From positions 34,608 through 98,607 of the forward strand of contig NZ_JARXVG010000018.1 in assembly GCF_029892485.1 (NCBI RefSeq): a DNA stretch of 64,000 nt, read 5' to 3'. The translations under genes and the position numbers were made by a program. Origin of the DNA: Variovorax boronicumulans (lineage in GTDB: Bacteria > Pseudomonadota > Gammaproteobacteria > Burkholderiales > Burkholderiaceae_C). The notes beneath the pieces are model-generated. The model did not search any database and had not been told where the DNA came from. It saw only the letters and a list, made by a program, of their open reading frames with translations. Of this stretch, positions 27,736 through 35,435 are shown piece after piece. The first letter of the stretch is position 1; each line of letters starts with the position of its first letter.

Positions 27736-28486
27736 CACCGCTCAAACGAGCGCGGGATTCGACTGCCTCGCGCCGCCGACATTGCAAGGCTGGCCGGCGC
27801 TGCAGGCGCGGCTGGTGCACCACATCAAGCGCGCCGCGTTGCGCCAGATGCATGCGAGCCGCGCCGGTGAAGTGATGTTGTTGCGGCTCTACCTCGTCGG
27901 CGAAGAATCGTCCGAGCAGGCGCTGCAGCGCGAGCTGCGCACCAGCGCGCCCGATTGGCTCACGCGCCAGCTCGACCAGCACCTGGCCGACGAGCAAGTC
28001 CATGCGCAACTCTTCGCCGACGCCATCGTCGAACGCGGGGGCACCGCGCAGGCGGCCGCATCGCCCGAAGAAGCACCGCAGCCCGACTGGCTGAGCCAGC
28101 GCAAGCTCGCGCGCTGGCAGCGCCTCATCCGGCGCCATGCGCCGCACTTCGCGCACAGCGGCCTCGTGCCGGCTTATGCGATCGGCTTGGCCGCCGAGCA
28201 GATGGCCTCGCGCATCCTGCAACGCCACTGCGCGCTGATCGGCCCGCAGCATGCGCTGCATCCGTTGCTCACGCGCGTGCTCGCCGATGAAGACCGCCAC
28301 ATACGCCTCTGCAGCCACACGCTGCAGCGCTGCGTGGCACCGCATGAAGAAGCAAGGCTCGCGCAGTTGATGCACGAGGTGCGCGATACCGAGCGCGGTT
28401 TCGGCATCACCGGCGCCCTGGGCATGTACATCGCGGGCGTGGCCTTGCGCCTGCGTCCCGGCAGTGCACGGCCGGTGGCCGCCTGA
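27725..28486 (+). CDS. Ferritin-like diiron protein of unknown function
   Basis: Protein of 253 residues, predicted mostly helical. Two matched half-sites suggest a ferritin-like diiron centre: E60/E61 with E90-x-x-H93 (HLADEQVHAQLF), and E158 with E189-x-x-H192 (VLADEDRHIRLC). The spacings of about 30 residues are those of four-helix diiron oxygenases and ferritin-like proteins. The overlap with the preceding gene and the 8-nt gap to the next place it within the glycosyltransferase operon, so an oxygenase acting on the glycan or lipid is possible. A rubrerythrin-like or storage role is less likely given the company. Confidence 0.75.
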   Translation: MDADTAQTSAGFDCLAPPTLQGWPALQARLVHHIKRAALRQMHASRAGEVMLLRLYLVGEESSEQALQRELRTSAPDWLTRQLDQHLADEQVHAQLFADAIVERGGTAQAAASPEEAPQPDWLSQRKLARWQRLIRRHAPHFAHSGLVPAYAIGLAAEQMASRILQRHCALIGPQHALHPLLTRVLADEDRHIRLCSHTLQRCVAPHEEARLAQLMHEVRDTERGFGITGALGMYIAGVALRLRPGSARPVAA

Positions 28487-28494
28487 GCCCTTCG

Positions 28495-29628
28495 ATGCCG
28501 CCGCGCATCGTCTATCTCGCGACCGCGGACGCGCGCGGCCACCTGATGCGCGCGCAGCTGCTCGCGCATTCGCTGCGCACTGCGGGCGCCAGCGTGCAGG
28601 TGCTCACCACCTCCGACGAAGGCGCGCGCTTTCTCGCCGGCTTCGGCATCGAGGCGCCGGTGCTCTCGCGCCACTACGCAGTGCAGTTCGACCGCGAGCA
28701 GAACATGCTGCGCCGCGAGACCGACCGCAACGTGGCGCACTACATGTTCCACCCCGGACGCATGCTGCGCGACATCCTGCGGCTGCGCGCGTGGTTCCGC
28801 GATGCGGACCTGGTGGTGAACGACTCCTTTCATCCCGCGCTTCTCTTCATGGGCTGGATGCCGGGCTGGCGGCGCAAGGTGGTGCATGTGTACGGCGCGA
28901 GCCTGCGGCATGCGCTGGAGACCAATTTCAGCGGGCGCATGCCGGCGTGGATGGCGAGCATCTTCGGCCGCATCGTCGCGTGGCAGATCGACCGCAGCCG
29001 CGCGCGCATCGCGCACGACTTCGCCTACGGCGAGCCGCAGCACGACGGCCGCGGCGGGCACCAACTCGCCACGCCGGTGGCGGTGATGGGCGCCGACACC
29101 GAAGCGCATGACGACCTCGCGCCGCAGGCCGCGGTCTACCTGAATCCGCATTTCAAGGAGGCCGCGCTCGCCGAGGGCCTGGAACGCGGATTGGCCGATG
29201 CACGCGTGCCGGCGCACCTCGTCGGTGAGGGCTATGCACAGCGCGCGGGCTGGCACGCGCAGGACGAGCACTGGATCGAGATGGCCGCGCGCAGCGCCTT
29301 CATCGTCTCGGCGCCCGGCATGGCGGCGCTGTCGATCGCGGCGGTCTACCGCAAGCCGATCCTGCTGCTCCTGACCGACCAGCCCGAGCAGGCGATCAAT
29401 GCGCAGCGCGCCGCGCAGTTGGGCCTGCACCATCGCATCGTGGTGTGGCAGGGCCGCACCGGGGACTTCGCTCGCGCCGTGACGACCGCCGCGAGCGAGC
29501 TGCTCGCGCTGGCCGACAACGGCAATGCCCGCCAGGCGGCGCAGACGGGCCGCGAGGCCGCGATTGCCCGCCTGCAGCACTGGACGGTGCTGCTCCACAG
29601 CCTGGCGGCGGCAACGCCGCCGGTTTGA
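28495..29628 (+). CDS. GT-B-like glycosyltransferase
   Basis: Protein of 377 residues. The N-terminus PRIVYLATADARGHLMRAQLLAHSL is the start of a GT-B Rossmann domain as in UDP-glycosyltransferases and MurG-like enzymes. The C-terminal half contains SAPGMAALSIAAVYRKPILLLLTDQPEQAINAQRAAQLGL, where the donor-sugar site would be, although the canonical His-Gly-G pattern is replaced by APGMAAL. Last gene of the four-gene operon that begins at 25709. With ugd opposite, UDP-glucuronate is a possible donor, but this is not shown by the sequence. Confidence 0.75.
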   Translation: MPPRIVYLATADARGHLMRAQLLAHSLRTAGASVQVLTTSDEGARFLAGFGIEAPVLSRHYAVQFDREQNMLRRETDRNVAHYMFHPGRMLRDILRLRAWFRDADLVVNDSFHPALLFMGWMPGWRRKVVHVYGASLRHALETNFSGRMPAWMASIFGRIVAWQIDRSRARIAHDFAYGEPQHDGRGGHQLATPVAVMGADTEAHDDLAPQAAVYLNPHFKEAALAEGLERGLADARVPAHLVGEGYAQRAGWHAQDEHWIEMAARSAFIVSAPGMAALSIAAVYRKPILLLLTDQPEQAINAQRAAQLGLHHRIVVWQGRTGDFARAVTTAASELLALADNGNARQAAQTGREAAIARLQHWTVLLHSLAAATPPV

Positions 29629-30615
29629 TCAGTCGAGCAACAAGCCGAGATCCTTGATCAACGGATGCCAGCGCGCCGTTTCATCGCCGATGAGCGCCTC
29701 GAACCGAGCCGGCGTGCTGCCCACCGGTTCGACATCGAACTCGCCGAGCTTGCGCAGCACCGCCGGGTTGTGGATCGCGCTGGCCACCGACTGCTGCAGC
29801 CGCGCCACCACCTCGGGCGGCGTGCCGGCCGGCGCCGCCAGGCCCATGAGCACGGCGGCCTCGACCTGCGGCATGCCCAGTTCCGCGAAGGTGGGCACCG
29901 CAGGCAATTGCGGCAGGCGGGTGGCGTTGGCAACCGCCAGCGCGCGCACCTTGCCGCTGCGGATGAAGCGGTGGGCGGCGGACAGGTCGGACATCATCGC
30001 GGCCAGCTGGCCGCCCGCCAGGTCGGCCAGCGCGGGCGCGGCGCCGCGGTAGGGCACGTGCACCATGCGCAGGCCGGCTTGCCGCTGGAGCAGTTCCATC
30101 GCCAGGTGCTGCACGGAGCCGGTGCCCGCGGAGGCAAAGCTGACCTTGCCGGGAAAGGCACGCGCATCCGCGATGAACGCGCGCGCGTCCCTCACGCCGC
30201 TGGCGGGGCCGACCAGCAGCACCATCGGCAGCCGGGCGAGCAGCGTGACCGGCGCGAAGTCGCGCGCCGGGTTGTAGCTGAGGTTGCGGTAGAGCGCCGG
30301 GTTGAACACCAGCGTGCCGTTGTCGGCAGAGAGCACGGTGTAGCCATCGGCCGGTGCGCGTGCGGCCTCGATGGCGCCGAGCGCGGTGTTGCCGCCGGCG
30401 CGGTTTTCGATCTGCACCGGCTGGCCGGTGTCGATGGCGAGCTGGGTGCCGATGGTGCGCGCGACGATGTCGGCGACGGTGCCCGCGGGGTACGGCACGA
30501 TCCAGCGGATCGGCCGGGCCGGGAATTCGCGTTGCGCGTGCGCTGACCTGGCCAACATGCCCGACACGACCGCAAGGGCCAGTGCCGCAAGCTCGCGTCG
30601 GGTCAGGCCGGGCAT
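29629..30615 (-). CDS. Tripartite tricarboxylate transporter (Bug) receptor at end of vWA operon
   Basis: Periplasmic receptor of 328 residues. The signal region TRRELAALALAVVSGMLARSAHAQ has a twin-arginine-like start. Family segments are PIRWIVPYPAGTVADIVAR, VQIENRAGGNTALGAIEA and VPYRGAAPALADLAGGQLA. ATG 30615 is preferred over the GTG one codon earlier. The ribosome site AGGTGG overlaps the stop codon of the vWA gene, so it is read as part of that transcript, an unexpected partnership. No transport partners nearby; ligand unknown. Confidence 0.87.
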   Translation of the reverse strand: MPGLTRRELAALALAVVSGMLARSAHAQREFPARPIRWIVPYPAGTVADIVARTIGTQLAIDTGQPVQIENRAGGNTALGAIEAARAPADGYTVLSADNGTLVFNPALYRNLSYNPARDFAPVTLLARLPMVLLVGPASGVRDARAFIADARAFPGKVSFASAGTGSVQHLAMELLQRQAGLRMVHVPYRGAAPALADLAGGQLAAMMSDLSAAHRFIRSGKVRALAVANATRLPQLPAVPTFAELGMPQVEAAVLMGLAAPAGTPPEVVARLQQSVASAIHNPAVLRKLGEFDVEPVGSTPARFEALIGDETARWHPLIKDLGLLLD

Positions 30616-30627
30616 CACATCACCACC

Positions 30628-31845
30628 TCATGCGGCGCGGCTGGTCTTCAGGCCTTGCCCTGCGGCCCATGTGGCGACGTCTTCGCACTTGATCGCCGCG
30701 GCCATCAGCCCCGGGAACGCATCGGGCGTGCACGCGAACGACGGCACGCCGAGCGCGGCGAGCTTCGCCGCCAGGTCGCGGTCGTAGGCGGGCGCGCCTT
30801 CGTCGCTGAGGGCCAGCAGCGCGATGAACTGCACGCCGGCCTCGACCAGCTCGTTGGCGCGGCGCAGCAGCTTGTCTTCCACGCCGCCTTCGTACAGGTC
30901 GGAGATCAGGATGAGGATGGTGTTGCGCGGCTCGCGCACCAGGCTCTGGCAGTAGCCGACCGCGCCGCTGATGTCGGTGCCGCCGCCCAGCTGCACGCCG
31001 AAGAGCAGGTCCACCGGGTCCTGCAGCTGCTCGGTCATGTCGACGACGGCGGTGTCGAACACCACGAGCTTGGTCGCCACCGCGGGCAGGCTCGCCATCA
31101 CGGCGCCGAAGATGCTCGAGTAGACGACCGAGGCCGCCATCGAGCCGCTCTGGTCGATGCACAGGATCACCTCGCGCTGCGGCTGGCGGGCCTTGCGGCC
31201 GTAGCCGACCAGCGTCTGCGGCACCACGGTGCGGTATGCCGGCTGCCAGTGGCGCAGGTTGGCGCGGATGGTTCGGTTCCAGTCGATCTCGGAGTGGCGC
31301 GGGCGGCGGTTGCGCTGGCTGCGGTTGAGCGCGCCGCTCACCGCGCTGCGCATCGGCTCCTCAAGCTTCTTCATGAGCTCGTCGACCACCTTGCGCACCA
31401 CGGCGCGCGCGGTGTCCTTGGTGCCGGCCGGGATCACGCTCGACAGCGCCACGAGATTGGCGACCAGGTGCACGTCGGGCTGCGCGTTCTCCAGCATCTC
31501 GGGCTGCAGCAGCATCTGGCGCAGGTTGAGCCGCTCCATCGCGTCGCGCTGCATCACCTGCACCACCTGGCTCGGAAAGTACTTGCGGATGTCGCCGAGC
31601 CAGCGCGCCACGCTGGGCGCCGAATCGCCGCGGCCGCCCCGCTGGCCGCCATTGCCCAGGCCACGCCGGCCGTCGGCTTCGTAGAGCGCGGCGAGCGCCT
31701 GGTCGATTTCGCGCACGCGGCCTTCGACGGCGCCGCAGCTCGCGTTGGCCTCGCTGCCGAGCACGAGGCGCCAGCGCTGCAGGCGGTCGGTGGGGGGCAA
31801 CGTCGCTTCTTCGGTGTCGGCGGGGTCTTGAAGATTTGCGCTCAT
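30628..31845 (-). CDS. vWA-domain protein of MoxR-associated cassette (YehP-like)
   Basis: Protein of 405 residues. The C-terminal half is a von Willebrand factor A domain with an intact metal-ion-dependent adhesion site: DQSGS at 231-235, T290 in GGGTDISG, and D316 in ISDLYEGG. The N-terminal part is helical with a glycine/arginine-rich linker near residues 60-75. Such proteins pair with MoxR AAA+ ATPases, here encoded two genes upstream, and probably present substrates to them. E. coli YehP is the nearest named relative by context. It is separated from the DUF5682 gene by 151 nt containing two REP-like palindromes. Confidence 0.85.
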   Translation of the reverse strand: MSANLQDPADTEEATLPPTDRLQRWRLVLGSEANASCGAVEGRVREIDQALAALYEADGRRGLGNGGQRGGRGDSAPSVARWLGDIRKYFPSQVVQVMQRDAMERLNLRQMLLQPEMLENAQPDVHLVANLVALSSVIPAGTKDTARAVVRKVVDELMKKLEEPMRSAVSGALNRSQRNRRPRHSEIDWNRTIRANLRHWQPAYRTVVPQTLVGYGRKARQPQREVILCIDQSGSMAASVVYSSIFGAVMASLPAVATKLVVFDTAVVDMTEQLQDPVDLLFGVQLGGGTDISGAVGYCQSLVREPRNTILILISDLYEGGVEDKLLRRANELVEAGVQFIALLALSDEGAPAYDRDLAAKLAALGVPSFACTPDAFPGLMAAAIKCEDVATWAAGQGLKTSRAA

Positions 31846-31871
31846 GGAGTCACCTCTGTGCTCGTGTTGCT

Positions 31872-31905
31872 CCCTCTCCCCTTGGGGAGAGGGCGGGGGT
31901 GAGGG
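31872..31905. repeat. REP-like palindrome, copy 1
   Basis: A perfect hairpin CCCTCTCCCC-TT-GGGGAGAGGG (31872-31893) is followed by CGGGGGTGAGGG. Copy 2 lies 42 nt away in inverted orientation, the usual paired arrangement of REP elements. Confidence 0.7.
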
Positions 31906-31947
31906 CCAGCGACGACAGCGAAGGCGGTGCAGGTGCGAAGGCCCATG

Positions 31948-31981
31948 CCCTCACCCCAGACCTCTCCCCAGGGGGAAAGGG
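31948..31981. repeat. REP-like palindrome, copy 2 (inverted)
   Basis: Begins CCCTCACCCC and carries an imperfect CCTCTCCCC/GGGGGAAAGG hairpin. It is the inverted partner of the copy at 31872. The pair sits within the MoxR/vWA operon, between DUF5682 and vWA, where it may alter message stability. Confidence 0.65.
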
Positions 31982-31996
31982 AACAAGAGCGAACGT

Positions 31997-34330
31997 TCAT
32001 GCTTTCACTCCCAGCAGTTCCCGCAGCAGCGGCAACGCGAGCACCGCGCGTGTTTCGTCCCAATCGGTGGCGGCCACGGCAGCCGGCAGCGTGCCGCCGA
32101 CCGCGCCGCGTTTCGCACGCTCGCCGAGCGCGCGCCGGTCCGAACCTGAAAAGTCCGCGAAGCTGCGCCGCACCAGCGGCAGCACCTGCACGAAGTGTTC
32201 CTCGCCGAGCCCCGAAAGCCAGCGGTCGACCAGCGACCAGACGGCCTCGTCGTGCAGCAGCACCATCGCATTGCGGTTGAGAAAACCTTCGAGCCACGCA
32301 GCCGCCTCGGTCGGCGGTGCGCCGGCCGAGAGGTTGCGGCCTAGCTGCTGCGAGGCGCCGTCGCTGTCGATCTGCGCGTCGTCGAGCAGCAGCCGGCAGC
32401 TCACGCCGCGCAGCAGCGGCGCGCCGGTTTCGCCGAAGGCGATGGACTTCAATGCCGCGCGCCAGGCGGCGGTCGTTTCCTCGCCATCGCGCAGGCGCAC
32501 CGCGTCGTGCGTGGCGATGAGCCGGGTGCGCAGCGCCTCGGCGGCTTCGGCATCGAGTGCGCCGCAGGCAATCGGCAGGCCGATGGCGCCGCGCACGATC
32601 AGGCTGTCGAGCACATGGGAGAGCAGCGCGCTGTCGGTCTGTCGCACGCTGCCGTAACGGAACACGTTGGCCAGCGGCGGCACCGCGCCGATGAGCTGCA
32701 CCGCGTCGCCGGTGAGCGCGGCGCGGTCTTCGAGCGCGCGGGTCACGGCCTGCACCGCGACCGGCAGGTCGGCGAGCAGCACGATGTCGACCTGCTCGGC
32801 CAGGGCGGTAAGTGAGGTTTCCGCGGCCAGTTCTTCCATCACGCGCGCGCTCGCGGCATGCGCCACGGTCGCGCCGAAGCGGCTGGCTTCGATGATGCGC
32901 AGCGCGAACTCGGGCTGCCATTGCAGTTGCCACACTTCGTGGAAGGTGCCGCGGCTCGCGCGCTGGCCGGCGGTGATCTCGCCCCACGGCAGGTCGAGCA
33001 GCCGCAGGCGGTGCAGCAGATGACTGCGCGCGAGATCGTTGGGCTGGCGCAGATCGAGGTCGAGCGTTTTCGCGGTCGCCTCGGGCTTGAGGCGCAGGCT
33101 TTTCTGCGCCTGCTCGATGTCGCGCTGCAGCGGCACGGTCGGCACGTCGGCGGGCACCTTGCCCATGCGGTCGCCGACGGTGAGGCGCTCGCGGATCAGC
33201 GTGAGCGGCGCCTGCTCGCCCATGCAGATCACGCTGCGCACCGCCTCGTCGAGCTCGGGCAGGCCGGGCGCGGGGCGCTCGCGCAACGCGGCGAGCGTTT
33301 CAGCGAGGCGTGTGGCTTCGATGAGGTGGGCGGAAGAGCAATCGAGGTCGTGTTCGCGCAGCAACCGCGCCACGCGCGCGAGCCAGCCGGTCGTGCGGCC
33401 CGCCACTCGGTCGCCCTGCTGCCACAGGTGCTCGTACCAGCCGGGCGAATCGATGCCCGCGCCGTAACCGCTCGCACTCGTCAGGTGGCGGTAGGTCCAC
33501 GGCACCCAGGTCGCGAGCACCTTGAGCTTGGGCAGGCCCTTGAGCAGCGCGGCATCGGCCTTGGCGGTGACCGTGCCCTGCAGCGCCGGCACGTGCCATG
33601 CGCCGCAGACCACGGCGATGCGCTGGTGGCCGGCCTTGACGGCTTCGCGGATCGACTGGCGCATGAAGGCTTCGCGCAGTTGCTCGCGCTCCATGGCGCG
33701 CTGGCCTCGGCGGTCTTCGGGCGTCTCGGCGCGCACGGCGGTCATGGCTTCGGCGATGGCGCCGAACAGGTCTTCGCCGTCGCCGCGCTCCTCGACCATG
33801 TGGTTCCACCAGCTCTCGCCGTCGGCATAGCCCGCGGCGTGGGCGAGCCAGTCGAAGGGGTCGTCGGGCAGCGCGTTGGCGGTTTGTTCTTCCTCGATGG
33901 CTTCGACAGTGTCGGAAACGGGCCCCTTGTCAGTCTCGTCATCGTCGAGCGGCGTTTCGGCGGGCGCTTCGGCCTTGGCCTCGTCGGCTGCGCGCGCCGC
34001 CTGTTCGATGGCCATGCGATGCGCCTGCGGCAGGTCGATGAAGCGCGTGGGCAGCGCGTGCTTCACGCCCCACTGCAACGCCTGCCACTCGGGCGAGAAC
34101 TCGGCGAACGGATAGAAGGCGGCCAGGCGCGTGTCGTCGTTCGCATGCACCAGCATCGCGACCGGTGGGCGCAGGTCGGCATGCGCCATGAAGGAGAGCA
34201 GGCCCTCGGCCTCGGGCGGGCCCTCGACCAGGATGCAGTCGGGCTGCAGCGACTCGAAGGCGCGCAGCAGGCTGCGCGCGCAGCCGGGCCCGTGGTGGCG
34301 GATGCCGAAGTAATGCAGCGGTGATGCCAT
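31997..34330 (-). CDS. DUF5682 family protein (YehM-like)
   Basis: Large cytoplasmic protein of 777 residues. The N-terminal domain (YFGIRHHGPGCARSLLRAFE and CILVEGPPEAEGLL) resembles the TraB/PrgY-like or EreA-like fold with conserved His and Glu. An acidic linker near residues 118-150 (PLDDDETDKGP) separates it from a long helical C-terminal region, with GAWHVPALQG between. Function unknown; it is the conserved companion of MoxR and vWA genes, as yehM is in E. coli. ATG 34330 is chosen over a TTG two codons upstream; no clear ribosome site. The MoxR gene ends 25 nt upstream. Confidence 0.8.
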   Translation of the reverse strand: MASPLHYFGIRHHGPGCARSLLRAFESLQPDCILVEGPPEAEGLLSFMAHADLRPPVAMLVHANDDTRLAAFYPFAEFSPEWQALQWGVKHALPTRFIDLPQAHRMAIEQAARAADEAKAEAPAETPLDDDETDKGPVSDTVEAIEEEQTANALPDDPFDWLAHAAGYADGESWWNHMVEERGDGEDLFGAIAEAMTAVRAETPEDRRGQRAMEREQLREAFMRQSIREAVKAGHQRIAVVCGAWHVPALQGTVTAKADAALLKGLPKLKVLATWVPWTYRHLTSASGYGAGIDSPGWYEHLWQQGDRVAGRTTGWLARVARLLREHDLDCSSAHLIEATRLAETLAALRERPAPGLPELDEAVRSVICMGEQAPLTLIRERLTVGDRMGKVPADVPTVPLQRDIEQAQKSLRLKPEATAKTLDLDLRQPNDLARSHLLHRLRLLDLPWGEITAGQRASRGTFHEVWQLQWQPEFALRIIEASRFGATVAHAASARVMEELAAETSLTALAEQVDIVLLADLPVAVQAVTRALEDRAALTGDAVQLIGAVPPLANVFRYGSVRQTDSALLSHVLDSLIVRGAIGLPIACGALDAEAAEALRTRLIATHDAVRLRDGEETTAAWRAALKSIAFGETGAPLLRGVSCRLLLDDAQIDSDGASQQLGRNLSAGAPPTEAAAWLEGFLNRNAMVLLHDEAVWSLVDRWLSGLGEEHFVQVLPLVRRSFADFSGSDRRALGERAKRGAVGGTLPAAVAATDWDETRAVLALPLLRELLGVKA

Positions 34331-34355
34331 GTGCAATCGCGGTGGCTTGCGAGTC

Positions 34356-35435
34356 TCAGAGCTGCTCGCGGCAGGCGCGATAGAGATCCTTCCAGTCGGT
34401 GCGCTCCTTCACCACGGTCTCCAGGTATTCCTTCCACACCACATGGTCCTGCACCGGGTCCTTGATGACGGCGCCGATCAGGCCCGAGGCCACGTCGGCC
34501 GAGCGCAGCACGCCGTCGCCGAAATGGCCGGCCAGCGCCATGCCGCTGTTGATGACCGAGATGGCCTCGGCGGTGGAGAGCGTGGAGCTGGGCGACTTGA
34601 TGCGCGTCTTGCCGTCTTCGGTCTGGCCGTTGCGCAGCTCGCGAAAGATCTGCACCACGCGGCGCACTTCCTGCAGCGCGGGCGGCTCGGCCGGCAGCGC
34701 GAGGGCGCGGCCCAGTTCGGACACGCGCTTGACCACGATCTGCACTTCCTCGGCCTCGCTCGCCGGCACCGGCAGCACCACGGTGTTGAAGCGGCGCTTG
34801 AGCGCGCTGGAGAGTTCGTTCACACCCTTGTCGCGGTTGTTCGCGGTGGCGATCACCGAAAAGCCGCGCACCGCCTGCACCTCGCTGCCGAGTTCGGGAA
34901 TGGGCAGCGTCTTTTCGGAGAGCACGGTGATCAGCGTGTCCTGCACGTCGGCCGGGATGCGGGTGAGTTCTTCGACGCGCGCGATCTTTCCGAGGCGCAT
35001 GGCGTGCACCAGCGGGCTCGGCACCAGCGCCTTTTCCGACGGGCCGTGGGCCAGCAGCTCGGCGTAGTTCCAGCCGTAGCGCAGTTGCTCTTCGCTGGTG
35101 CCAGCGGTGCCCTGGATCAGCATGGTCGAGTCGCCGCTCACGGCCGCGGCCAGGTGCTCCGACACCCACGACTTGGCCGTGCCCGGCACGCCGTAGAGCA
35201 GCAGCGCGCGATCGGTCGCGAGCGTGGAGACGGCGATCTCCATCAAGCGCGAATTGCCGATGTACTTGGGGCTGACCTCGAAGCCGTTGGCGAGCTTGCC
35301 GCCCATCAGGTAGGTGAGCACAGCCCAGGGCGAGAGTTTCCAGTTGCCCGGGCGCTGGCGGTCGTCGACCTTCTGGAGCGCATCGAGTTCTTCGGCGAAT
35401 TGCTGTTCGGCATGCTGGCGCAGGACATTGCTCAT
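34356..35435 (-). CDS. MoxR-family AAA+ ATPase (YehL-like)
   Basis: ATPase of 359 residues. Walker A GVPGTAKS is at 82-89. The Walker B position reads ARVEELTRIP (152-161), with Glu in place of the usual Asp. Sensor 1 is in VIATANNRDKG (194-204), and the arginine pair in ALKRRF (211-216) fits the finger region. MoxR proteins act as chaperone-like remodelers of complexes with a vWA partner. The start ATG overlaps the stop of the DUF5691 gene by four bases. It is the motor of the five-gene cassette. Confidence 0.88.
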   Translation of the reverse strand: MSNVLRQHAEQQFAEELDALQKVDDRQRPGNWKLSPWAVLTYLMGGKLANGFEVSPKYIGNSRLMEIAVSTLATDRALLLYGVPGTAKSWVSEHLAAAVSGDSTMLIQGTAGTSEEQLRYGWNYAELLAHGPSEKALVPSPLVHAMRLGKIARVEELTRIPADVQDTLITVLSEKTLPIPELGSEVQAVRGFSVIATANNRDKGVNELSSALKRRFNTVVLPVPASEAEEVQIVVKRVSELGRALALPAEPPALQEVRRVVQIFRELRNGQTEDGKTRIKSPSSTLSTAEAISVINSGMALAGHFGDGVLRSADVASGLIGAVIKDPVQDHVVWKEYLETVVKERTDWKDLYRACREQL

